DNA of 64,000 bases, from contig ML986680.1 of the NCBI GenBank assembly GCA_010094045.1, positions 120,774 to 184,773 of the forward strand, read 5' to 3'. The DNA comes from Lojkania enalia. Its lineage: Eukaryota; Ascomycota; Dothideomycetes; Pleosporales. A program made the translations under genes and the position numbers. The notes below the pieces were generated by a model that saw nothing but the letters and a program-made list of their open reading frames with translations, made no database searches and was not told the origin of the DNA. This document shows positions 45,996 through 57,000 of the stretch, piece by piece. The number at the start of each line of letters is the position of its first letter. Position 1 is the first letter of the stretch.

Positions 45996-47755
45996 ACGCG
46001 GCGTGCGGCATCAGAGACGGCGATTTGCCGTACTCCACAGGGCTTCTCGCCTCCGCAGAAGCTCAAACGCCGTTCAGAAGGATGCATGACGCTTGGAACG
46101 CGGCGTTAGTCATGGAATCGGATTTTAGGACCCGACAACCAAACATCGAGAATAGCCTCCCGGTCCCGCATATGTTTCTGGGGCGCCGGATATTTCGACG
46201 ATGGAGCTATGTGTCAGAACTACTCTACTTTGGACGGCTTCCTGCCTTTTTCTCCTGAGTGTTCGGGAGGGCTAACAGGGAGCTTATTTCCCCGCATTTG
46301 TTGAGCGTTGGTTGAGCGTCTTTTTAATTTCTGTTACTCAAGCTTTGAACGGCATAGGCGTCCTTTGCTGCAAGGCAAAGGGGATGTAGGGGCTGGGAAT
46401 AGTCGAGGGGTTGCAGTGCAGTGCATCATCTATGGCGTTTTGTGCTCAAATGGATACCCTCTACTCGGCGATGTTGGAGCATGTATGATTCAGCGCAGGA
46501 CGGCTAGCAGGAGAATTGAATGAATAGCTCAAGCTAGACAGAGTGGTGAATTGATCAAGACACGCGTCGAAAGACGGTGAAGCAACCAGAATCGAGAATG
46601 TAGTGGATGCGTTAGACGCAAGGATCGTGACTGTTGTTGCTTTTGTTTGGTCTGTCGGGTGACAGGTGTTGGTAACTGAGGGAGGTGATGGGCCGGGACG
46701 ATGGCATCAGATCGGGCGCGACGTGTCACAAGAGTCATAACACAGACACTCGTTCGCAGGCCAACACGGTACGCCATTTGACGAGCGCATTTGCGAGCAC
46801 CCATCGCGCAATGCCAATGGCATGGAAAGCACCTCACTACTCACAGCCAGCGGCTCGCAATGATGGGCCATCATCAGCGCGCTGGGAGCAGTGCCGCATC
46901 CGGTGACCAGCGCCCTCCCAACACCACGCCCGGAGGCTTCGCGATGCTCGACGTCATGCGCTGAGTGATGCGCGGCTACCGAGGCGAACAGACGAGGGCT
47001 CGAGACACCGCAACTCAGCATCCGTCCAGCTGGGGTTGCGGTCAGGTGTTGTCGGGACAGACAGCAGTCGGGACAGGCCCCTCAGCTCTCGTTCCTGCAG
47101 ACTGCTGATGCAGCTTGTGCAGATTGCCGCTCAGGGCACGACGAAGCGTGGCACAGGGCATCCATCTGCTCCATCTATAGGCACGGGCGGGATATGCGAC
47201 TATCGGGACACGTCCGCGCTGGAAGAGGAGAAAGCCTGGAAGATTCGCAGACAACGCAAATGACGATGGCGGCAAAGGGCAGAGTTTTCGGCTGCGCGCA
47301 GCATCGCGATGCCATGATGAGGTGATGGCGCGCCCGGCTTGCAAAAATTTGCAGGCAGCGTCGCCAGCCCTTCTACGCGGTTTCCTGGGGGTAACAGAAA
47401 TAGCTGCCAACCAGTCGCGACGCGGCTCTGCAGTCAGGTGGTGAGCAGACTCGACCAGCGAGGCCGACTATTACGCTATGAGAACCGGGGCCAAGGCCGC
47501 CAGAGCTCCGAGCCGGCGGTCTTCGCTGTCCGCCGAAACCTCGTTGTTTGCGTGTGTCCCTGGACGCATGATCGAGGACATGCCGTTAACTGCAAAGTGC
47601 AAATGACAGCTCCAACCGCCGCTGCTCGTCCCAGGGGCCTCAAGCTGGCGTGCTGTGTCATGATGATCTGGTTTGGCGCTGAGCAGAAATTTCTGGTGCC
47701 TTGGTTACCAATGCTGCACTCGGTGCTCCCTCCTCCACATACGGCCACATCACTG
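45996..47755. other. Gene-free interval, GC-balanced
   Basis: About 1.8 kb. Open frames occur on both strands but none has protein-like composition, domains or splice sites. It may hold long regulatory sequence for the DUF3602 gene or a noncoding transcript; nothing in the sequence decides this. Confidence 0.4.
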
Positions 47756-47766
47756 TTATATATAAG
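47756..47766 (+). promoter_or_regulatory. TATA box of the DUF3602 gene
   Basis: TTATATATAAG about 200 bp upstream of the ATG at 47967, followed by a C-rich leader. A second TATAAAT-like string occurs at 47864. A clear TATA box suggests a regulated, strongly inducible promoter. Confidence 0.55.
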
Positions 47767-47966
47767 ACCTGCCCCGGACCGTGGTCTGCTGTCTCACACC
47801 ATCACATCAGATCTTCCGCTACTGCCTTCAGATCTTCGACCCTAGCAAACGCTCTTGTCTGTCTATAAATTATACGCTATACATTCGCCCCTCGACTCCC
47901 CAGTAGTCCATATCAACGGCAAACATCAACCACCAAGCCAGCAACACACCAACCCCACCAATCACA

Positions 47967-48434
47967 ATGCCATCCTACCACATCACCGAGCCACACCCAT
48001 CCGTCCCAGCCTCCCACTTCTACCATGCTGGACGGGGCGGTGCAGGCAATCTGGTCCGGGTCAATCCCAAGGAGGTCACTGACGGACCCAACGCCACCGG
48101 ACCTGCCTCCCGCGTGAAGCTTACTCCACCCCCGTCCAACGGCTACTTCACCACTGGCCGAGGCGGAGCAGGCAATGTCCACCGCGAGAAGGAGCGAGCC
48201 ATGTTCTCGTTTGACGAGGAGCTCGCCCAGCAGGAGAGGTTGAGGGAGCACGCCGCGCCAGTATACCATATTGGCCGAGGCGGTGCTGGCAACCTCATCG
48301 ACGAAGCCCACCCCCGGGCTCAGCGACAGGACTCTACCTCCTCCAACTCTAGCTCCGACTCCGAGCACGACGGCGTCCGACGAAGCCTCGAGGGCGCGTG
48401 GCACCGCGTCTCCAAGCAGTTCTCGCGCTCTTAA
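47967..48434 (+). CDS. DUF3602 GRGGAGN-repeat protein
   Basis: Single exon, 155 aa, ATG in the context CACAATG. Three copies of GRGGAGN at residues 22-28, 64-70 and 103-109, each preceded by an aromatic/His strip (FYHA, YFTT, YHI), define the DUF3602 family (PF12223). The yeast relative Par32 controls ammonium transporters downstream of TORC1, but whether that applies here is unknown. The spacers are acidic or Ser-rich and the tail is a Ser run followed by a basic helix (GVRRSLEGAWHRVSKQFSRS). Likely disordered. The TATA box and long upstream region suggest stress or nutrient control. Confidence 0.88.
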   Translation: MPSYHITEPHPSVPASHFYHAGRGGAGNLVRVNPKEVTDGPNATGPASRVKLTPPPSNGYFTTGRGGAGNVHREKERAMFSFDEELAQQERLREHAAPVYHIGRGGAGNLIDEAHPRAQRQDSTSSNSSSDSEHDGVRRSLEGAWHRVSKQFSRS

Positions 48435-49924
48435 ACTCTCGGATGCTTCCGGTCACTGTTCCGCAACTTCTGGAGTTTTGTTCTAAGGGTTTTTTATATG
48501 GTTGTATGGAATACTTTTCCACAAACCGATGAAGAGCTGGTTCTGAATCTCTCATCCGATCATAGCATGGCGTTTGGAGCAAGCACACTCTTCCGCATTT
48601 CATATACGCACGGCGCTTAATTCCTCACAACTCATCACCAAACTAAAAGTCCGATTATACCTCCGTTTTGTTTCCCCCTTTAATCAGACACATCACAACC
48701 AGTGAGGCGTCTAGGAAAGTAAAAAAAAAACAGATCAACATGGCCAGTTACAATCAGATAACTGCGTGTGGTATCATTTTCCCTAGAGCTTCAGGAGCGG
48801 GCTCAGCAATTTCGGATCCTTGAATTTCAAATCTCTTCTTGTTTTTACCTTTTTGGAATTGATTTTACAACCAGCGGCGAAGGATATACCCACAGTGCCG
48901 GTGAGGGCTTGACTAAGGTCACTTTCTCGTTTTCGATTTGCGATCGTTTGGGTGGAGATTTTTATAAGTGCATGGGAAGGAAAAGGAAGCATATTGATAG
49001 TATCATGGATTAATATGAGATTCTTGATGACGTTCAAGTGGTTGTTTATGCATGAATGTGAATTTTCCTTGATGCGAGATAGCCCTATAGAATGAGATTC
49101 GAAGCAAAAGGACGTTCCAGTACGGTGACCCAAGGCGGCCTGTCGGTGATGCAGCGGTAGAAGATGTCAGCATCCAGTATGTATAAAATATACCACATAC
49201 CATTAATTAGCCCTATCCTGCCAGTTCTTCATCCTACTCGTACATCTGTATCGCATTTTCATACCAATAAGAATTTCATTATATTCCTTCTACGCTAAAA
49301 TGGATGGTATCTGTAGCCAATCATAGTAGTAGATCCACACTCTATATCATCTAGCTAGCCATTAGCCCCGCTTAGCACTCGGGCTTCTCTCCAACCGCTC
49401 AATTGCCAACTCACAACTACCACTCGGACCGTTTACCTATAGCATGCGATATTCGCCAAGCGGGATTTTGTCGTTTTGAAATATTCCAAATAATGAGATT
49501 TACAACGTTAAAGCTCTGTGATCTGTGCATGCTCGACTAAATATTGACGCGTTTCTCCTCGGCGACTAATCGCACCCTATACAGTATATCCTTTATTCCC
49601 GCCAGCTGCATCACGGCAAGGGTGCGACTAGTACTAGCTGATCTCTCTCCCTGCTAGCAGGGACGATATTAAAATTATATCCTGCTTTAATTGTCTGCTA
49701 TAAATACTATTGATTATGTTTCAGCTAAACGCGTTCTAGTAGCCCGGCAAATTTCACTTTGCTTGATGGCCGCCTAAGTGCAGAGATTTGAAAGCGAGCA
49801 CGGCGTATTACATAGGCACGCTCACCAAGCCGAGTCTGAGGAAGAAAGGGTCACTTAAACATCCTCTAAGTCTGCCAGGAGACGATTTTACGGACTATTC
49901 TGAAGCGAGGAGAAGATTGCCAAA
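48435..49924. other. AT-rich interval, no gene
   Basis: 3' flank of the DUF3602 gene, including an A10 run near 48720, then AT-rich sequence. The 81-codon frame at 48768 has no supporting features. Confidence 0.35.
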
Positions 49925-50436
49925 ATGTATGGGAAGGTAAGTAGTGATCTTGAGTAGAGTGAGGTGAACACTGAAGTGAGACTCGCAGGCGGTGGTATTA
50001 TGGTGATGACAGAGTAGATTGTATTGCGTCACACTAGCTAATAAGATGAGGGAGCAAAATCGCAGCAACATTAATATTCAGCATCCCTGATCAATCAACA
50101 GTACTCGCCTCCTGAATTACATGAAATGCCATCTTGGGACGAGAACCCAGTGTCCTTGCTATTGCTGTCTAGAGAACAGGCGTCATCTCAGCTAAATCCT
50201 GTCGAAACAGCAATTACGAACATGCCCGATCGATCTTCAACTTCTGTAGCTTCTGAAGACAATGGCGACTTTCGATCATTTCAAGCTCAACCGGCTCACA
50301 GCATAGTCTTCAATCCCTAGGTAGAAACTTCTGCATTATTACATTTCTCAGACTCTAGCTATGCATCTACACCGCCACTTCTATCGTGGGAACATTGTCA
50401 AATTCCACTAGGGCCGGTCGAAGTTGTAGACACATG
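49925..50436 (+). pseudogene. Possible small gene or relic
   Basis: An ATG at 49925 opens MYGK, followed by GTAAGT at 49937; a CAACAG acceptor at 50101 would join it in frame to YSPPELHEMPSWDENPVSLL and on to FQAQPAHSIVFNP, stop at 50318. Beyond this TAG the same frame stays open as VETSALLHFSDSSYASTPPL up to about 50436. Composition is protein-like (Ser/Pro-rich). A further plus-strand reading near 51130-51300 (LLASDPNLHVASPDRGFGWS) may belong to the same lost gene. The implied 165-nt intron is long. Speculative. Confidence 0.25.
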
Positions 50437-52316
50437 ACACGAACGACCGAATCCGGAACAACAAACCAAGACGTTAGTAAAAATGATACGGATATGTGTG
50501 ATATTAGAGCAATCTCCTCTAATGTCCGTGTGACAATGTCCAGTAAAGAACTAAATATTTCTAGGCTAGTGGATGAACCTCGTGAAGAATATCTGAATAG
50601 GACGATCTCTCGAAGATCTTTACTTGGAAAAACTATACTTTATGTTACTTAATCTACCCAAGGCTTTAGCAACCACACTTGGGTGTTTCAGTGGATGTCA
50701 ACCGGCAAGGGATGTGACGGTGTTCATTAGCAAACATAGGGGAGTAAGAGGAATTGTCACGTTTTTATACTATCCTATTATAGCTAGCCTGTATTATCAA
50801 GCCTGTATAGTCTCGCCACTGCCAGCCTCTCCACTTACACTCCTATACATCAATATTTGCCTCAGCAATTGATGTACCACTACCAATCCTTGGGCACTTA
50901 TAGATGATATCCATTGGCACAATCCTGATACTATTTGTGCCGTGCAAGAACCCTGATGGTTTAAATGCACATGTATGCTGTGACAGGATCCAAGTGTTGC
51001 TTCCGTCGCGCTTTCCAAGCCTTCGGGCAAGAGAATATCGAAGTCCGACACGCTTGGGAGAGACTGATGCTGTTATTTTCAGCCATAACCGGAAGCTACC
51101 TCTGTAATAGGGGGATAGCGATAAGCCAGACGATGATAATTCTGATGAAAATGAGTTGCTAGCATCGGATCCAAACCTCCATGTCGCTTCTCCAGATAGA
51201 GGTTTCGGTTGGAGTATCGGATCGTTGCCATTAGACAAAAGCGCTAGCCAGCCTTCTATAACCTCACCAACCCCACAAAGAATCTCTCCAGGTGCTAATA
51301 ACGGCTAGTTTTTCAAGTCTGGGAGACGCAGAAAGCATAAAATCGGCATCGATTCTTTAAATTATGAACAAACCAGAGGAGTTATTGGCCAATACGGGAC
51401 GCCAAGCCGTGTAAGTCCACTAGATTGGAAGACAGCGCTGTGAAATAATTCGATTCTTCGTAGCATCAGTGATGGAAGTGCCATAGCGAAATTATCTCGA
51501 CACAACCTATCGAACTTTCCAGTCTTATACAGAACTAGCCCGACGTTAAGATTTGGGATGATCGCAGACACTGTCTTCGAAAGGATAGCATTGCAACGAT
51601 CTTTCCCATGCGGTTATGCAAACCTGAGATCAGTTTCCATAATTTCAAATCGGACATGTTGAGTTTGCTATAGATAGCTGATCCTCCAAGATGTCTGAAG
51701 CAGGCGTTCAGATGACAAAAGTTTGGGAGCTTGGCTGCTTCTCACAAACTATTAGAAATGGTAGCCTTGCAGATTGACGTGTGAAATGAGTAAACGGAGG
51801 GCTTGGCTAGCGCTTCGTCCTCTCGACCACTCAGACCAGACTAAATCTTTCCACCGGTCTCGCCCTAACCTTATAGTCCCTTTTTTTTGCGGCGCAGGTG
51901 TGTTGTGGTGTGATAGCTAATTGTGCTGCCACATAGACTAGATTTTTGGACATTACTCCATGGAGGGGAACTGCCTTTCCATGCGCCGACGAGGGAAGGA
52001 AGCAGGCGGAGGATGTACACGAAGAGCTTCTTCTTCCTCTTCCAACCCATTTCCCATCCTTTTCGTAAACTAATAAATTCCTGCACTAACAAGATATCGG
52101 GTCTTCAACATGTGCACACTTCTCTAAAAAGATATGCAATCAGTTGGAATGAGCCAGTTTTGAAAATATATCACTCTGACTGTTATTTGTAGGACCGTTT
52201 ATGAACTAAAAAGGGGCTAGGGAGTGGATATGTGCGAAGCATTGTGCTCGAAGGTGTAATGATGTGAGGAGGTGGAATAGGCGGATCAAAAAACTAAGAT
52301 AAATCCAGCCCATGTT
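50437..52316. other. AT-rich degraded interval
   Basis: Scattered plus-strand protein-like snippets (50900-51300) with many stops, otherwise nothing. I see no tRNA or other RNA gene. Confidence 0.35.
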
Positions 52317-53215
52317 TAATTTGTGGCGGTGTAGTAAAATTCATGAGTTGAAGAATCTTCCCGCCACTTCCTAAGAACCACTACCTATTAACAGGAACCC
52401 TTCCTTCCTAAAACGAACCCGAAAGAATTATGTGCAAGACGCTCTGCAGAATTCCTTACAATCCGCGGCAATGGGCTATCTAAAAGACAAAACGATGATA
52501 TGGGCGTGCCTAATTTGGAGTTTATAATAGAGATTCGTATGGAGATAAATTTGCCTGCCTCTCAACGAAACCTTACATACTATTTACAAGACCTTTGCCA
52601 CCCCAAAGTAGAACTAACGGGATTATAATGTGGGAGCAACTCTTCTGAAAGATATATAATCTATTGCAAGAGAGAGTTAAAAATAGCCGAAATACTGTAT
52701 ACGCCTTGGTTACGGCGGTGTAATAGAAATTCGCGAGTTGAAGAATATACGTGCTTCTCTGTGAAGCGTTCCACATATTATTTGTAGGACCTTTACAGCA
52801 CCAAAACAGAGTCGATGGAAGGGCAATTTGCAAGCCACTCTGCTAAAATCTATTGCAACCCATGACAATGGGCCGTCTAATTTCAGATATAATCCTATAA
52901 TCCCTAGTTTGTAGTGGTGTAGCGAAAATTCACATGAATTTGCACGCCTCTTTACGAAGCTTAAACCCCCCTATAAATTATTTTTGGGAAATTTTCTCTA
53001 CTTAAAAAGTTCGATTTATATCTATATATGCGTTGCTCTGCTTTAGAAATATATTACCGTTGATAGCAATTGGCTTTCTAAAACTATGCTCGACTCTAGA
53101 ACATGTCTAGTTCGCGGCGGTCTAAAAGCTTATAATTATTAGGATGAAGAACGAACATTGAAGGAAATGCTAGCTCGCTATTTGTTGAAGAGGAAACGTA
53201 TTATTGTCTACAAGT
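52317..53215 (+). repeat. Degenerate tandem repeat, period about 198 bp
   Basis: Five units begin at about 52318, 52512, 52708, 52907 and 53105 (spacing 194-199). Each opens with a variant of TTTGTGGCGGTGTAGTAAAA, then TTCATGAGTTGAAGAAT; a mid-unit block resembles CATACTATTTACAAGACCTT; a late block resembles TTGCAAGCCACTCTGCTAAA and CAATGGGC-GTCTAA. Unit-to-unit identity is moderate and many differences are transitions. No open frame spans a unit. Units may continue in degraded form to about 55100. Confidence 0.6.
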
Positions 53216-56200
53216 ACAACAAACGAGCACATACCTCCCAAGTCGGCGAAAAGATAGCGACGGAAGGTTCCATGGGAAGACTATAATCCCGTCTTATTTA
53301 AAAGTATCATAGAATAGTGCTCATGTTGAGCGCGATGGTACTAAATGAGTTGGAGCCATCAATCTATACGGTGTTCCATCTAAACCGCTCTCTGGGCTTA
53401 ATTATTGAAATACATTGAAGAGAGGGATAAATACGCCTTCCTAGCTCTTCGACTCTTCTCCACATGCCACACTCGGAAAATCTTCCTCTATAAAATAAAT
53501 CTAAGCTCTCGGATGTGGGATCTTTCAAAGCTTCCTAAAATTCGCGGCTTTAGTCGTTATGTAATTCTGGAAATAGGTCTAAAAAGAAAACCAGACTTGA
53601 GGCATATATACCTTGCTAACTTGTCGAGACTTTCTCCTTTGTAAAACCCTCTCGGGAAGCCTCTGGAAAGAACTGTAATAGAACTTTCGCGGGATTTTGA
53701 AAATCTAACTAAAAAAAAAAGAGGCTTAAATTAGCAGCATGGCTTAAAATAGTATTGAAATTCTACTTTTTGCTTTCCTCAGTTCTTGGCTCTGGGGTCT
53801 CTACGTCTATAATTCTTCGCTAAAACTTTTATCAGAGTAGGGAAATGCTATTCAAAAATAAAAAGTCTTGATCCCACGGAATATTTAAAAGAATACAGGG
53901 TTGGTCTTTAGGCTCTATCGAGCAGACGACTCTAAAATCGAACGCAGGATGACCAAAAAAAAAAAAAAAAAAAAAACTAACGCCAAATCAGGATGCTATA
54001 TCAAATCCAAACGCTAAATAGTAATTCGTGCCGACGAAATAAGCGCCTGAAAATCGAGATGTTATCACATTACTATTGGCATCCGCTCTCGACAAGCCTA
54101 AAACTGCCAATCTATCTAATTTATTCTCAATTACCGATTACACTATAGAAAAGGCTCCAGAGGGCTATTTTTCTGTATTAGAGCTCTAAGAAAGCTTCAT
54201 ATTCAATTCTGGAAAGAAGCACACTATTCCTGTATAGGAAAGATTGAGCTAGTATATAATAATCGCAGAAATACTAGGACACGCTGTGTAACAGAGTACT
54301 TGAAATTAGAGATAATGCGGGATCAACTTATGGTGTAGAATAAGGTGGTATAAAAAGAACTTTTGAGACACATCTTTATGTCTCTTCGAACTATTGATTT
54401 CTCTAGCTAACTTGGTTTAATACTGGCAATCTGCGATTTAAGCAGATATAATTTTCGAAAATTTTTTTTAAAGAAAAAGTAAAGGATTATATTGCCACGT
54501 AAGTACTAAAGATGAGGATGAATTGCTACGAAGAATTCGGATTTGGGAGTAAAAAGGGCCCAAGGCGAATTAATCGTATCCATCCTTCAAGCGATCTATT
54601 ACTTATATATATATAAACGGCTTATTTCGACTATAGTTCTTGCCTTAGCGTTGTTCCTCTACTCGGAAGTATGATTTGCTAAAATCTTACTGAAATATGA
54701 CACATTGTGTATTTTGTAGTAGTGAAGAAGCTCTCCGCTAAAATTTAGGCCGTTAAAATGTTTCCCGCATCCCTCTAATAATACTTTTATAAGTCTTAAA
54801 GGATAAGTAATTTAAGGAGATAGACTTACTTGTAGATTCCCGGCTTAAGTTTTGAAATAGTAAACAGTCTTCGTTTTCTACTATTCTCAAGGTAAATATC
54901 ATGTTAAAACGCATCCTGGAAGCTTATTTGCCTAAAAACCTGTTCGTTGAGAGTCCTAGGGTTTTACTACTCCTCGAAAATTTAAACGTTATTTATACCG
55001 CCAAAATATATTCTAGAAGCTCGTCTTCTCTAAAATTTTGATATTGGAGAACCTATGGTTTCGAAGACGCTCTGAAATTTCAAGCCTCTTTTAACTGAAA
55101 ACGTTCTTGGGTTGTAAACGCATTTAAACTAGACTAAAATGGAACAAATATATTATGTATAGACAGTTTGAAAGTGTCGCGTATTATACAGCATTAATTG
55201 CTGAGGCAAATATTGATATATTAAAGGAGGGTAAGTAGCCTGCCTAGCTAGAGGCTGGTAGTAGCGAGACTATATAGGCCTGAAAACAGACCGACTATAA
55301 TTGGATAGTAGAAACACGTGACAGAAAGTTCTACTATACTCAACACTGATATATGGTATTTGCAATGCTTCTTACAAAGACTATGGCTCGTGATTTAATT
55401 TCTAAAATATGAAATTCTCTGAAATAGTAGAGTGTCCAGAATTACTAAAAAAAAGCGGGGGGGTTTCCGATTTGATGTGTGCGTTAAAATACCGGAATGT
55501 TACGCCTATAAGATTGAGAACGTCTAAAAGGAGTAATTCTCAGCGAGAATTTTTGTTTGAATCGTAGAATAGTTCAATTAATACTTGAGTATTCTACACA
55601 CGAACAGCACAGTCAGCATTCTTCGCAAATATATCTCAAGGTCTGGGTTATAGTAGATGTAGCTACTAGTAAGATAAATGAACGGTCCTCTGCATGGAGA
55701 AACTTCGAGTTCAAAAACTATATTGATAGTAAAAGTATCCTGGCAGTTCTGCTTGGAATTCCTAGGAATCTGAGCGACACATTCTAAAATTGTCTGGCGT
55801 GCTGGATAATGTTGTCAGCACACCATTCCAAAAGGTCAGGTTCGATGCGTAGTAGAATAATGAAGCAAAACCTAAGAACCTCCTATTAATCAAGCCAACT
55901 CGCACTGAAAAATGCGTCGACATAACATCTCCTATGACTTTCCAGAAATACACTAAAAAAGAGACATGATCTTACAAAACACAACCCATTCGCATGTGTA
56001 ATATGATAAAAACAGAAATCGGGGCGTAGAGAAGCCTATATGAGCTACTAGAGACCGATTTCCGCAATCCATAACTGTAGATAAAGAGGGGAAGAGTGAG
56101 CTGCTTAAAATTTCTCTAAAAACCAGTTAGAGTATAGTATATACTGATATTCCACTTCCATAAAGTAGCATGCATGTTTCCCACACAAGGACAAGATATT

Positions 56201-57000
56201 CGACAATGTTCCTATTTATAGCATTAAAAATGCTAACTCTTGGTTTCTGTGCGAGCGAGTAGAGCGTTATTAAACCCATGTTTCATTAAGAATTCTTGCC
56301 TAATATAACAATAACCATGCCCAGCTTTGGAACCGGATCTACTAATTAAAAACTACTAGGATCAAATCACCTAGTAGAATTGATAATATATACAACTTAG
56401 CGTGCACATAAACTTTGCGGGCGAAGCTCCTTGCGATATTCAAGAGTACAACATGGAGTCTAAAAGCTTGCACCAAATATACTAAATAAGACGGTTAAAT
56501 TACGTTAAGTACTGACTAGAAGCATGCTCTGGTTTAGTTGATTCTAAAACTAGGGTACGAGATTTCGTAGGTTAGAAAACGTCCACACACTAGCGGAACA
56601 TTTGCATTCATCACAACTAAGAATAAACTAGAAGCATACAAAGTCGAACATTAAAGTAGAAAATGGTCGTTAAATCATAAGCCTAATAATACTAAAACCA
56701 AGAAGAAAAAGACCTCATTCAAACAATACCAAATACACAACTAAGCAACAAATGCAATGATCCGCAAATTCGTACTCATCTCATACCACACACGAAAAAA
56801 AAAAAAAACAAAAAAAAAAAAAAATTCCCCACAGCATACAAATGTACAAATACAGAATACCACCAGATCCCACCAAAACGCCCTGGCCAGAAAGTCGAAA
56901 GAGTCTCGTCAGTGGTATAAAACACCCTTCAATAAAGAAGTCCTCAGCCTGTATATATTCTGCATCCCAAATCCGAATAAAAACTCGCAAACGTATAAAA
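53216..57000. other. AT-rich gene desert
   Basis: Nearly 3.8 kb of strongly AT-rich sequence with frequent TA steps, a run of about 22 A at 53955 and A-runs at 56795-56825. No coding signal on either strand. This is the core of a RIP-like AT-rich block; the last 300 bp is the 3' flank of the large gene that ends at 57001. Confidence 0.5.

Noticed and set aside
45953..47410. Several 70-170 codon frames on both strands downstream of ARP1
   Set aside because: Composition is not protein-like, they overlap one another on opposite strands, and the first overlaps the ARP1 last exon out of frame.
51800..51880. Possible tRNA on the minus strand (GTGGTCGAGAGG-like A-box region)
   Set aside because: No B box and no acceptor-stem pairing could be found; does not fold as a tRNA by eye.
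52317..53215. CRISPR-like array
   Set aside because: Repeat units are about 198 bp and degenerate with no spacer/repeat alternation; the host is a eukaryote.
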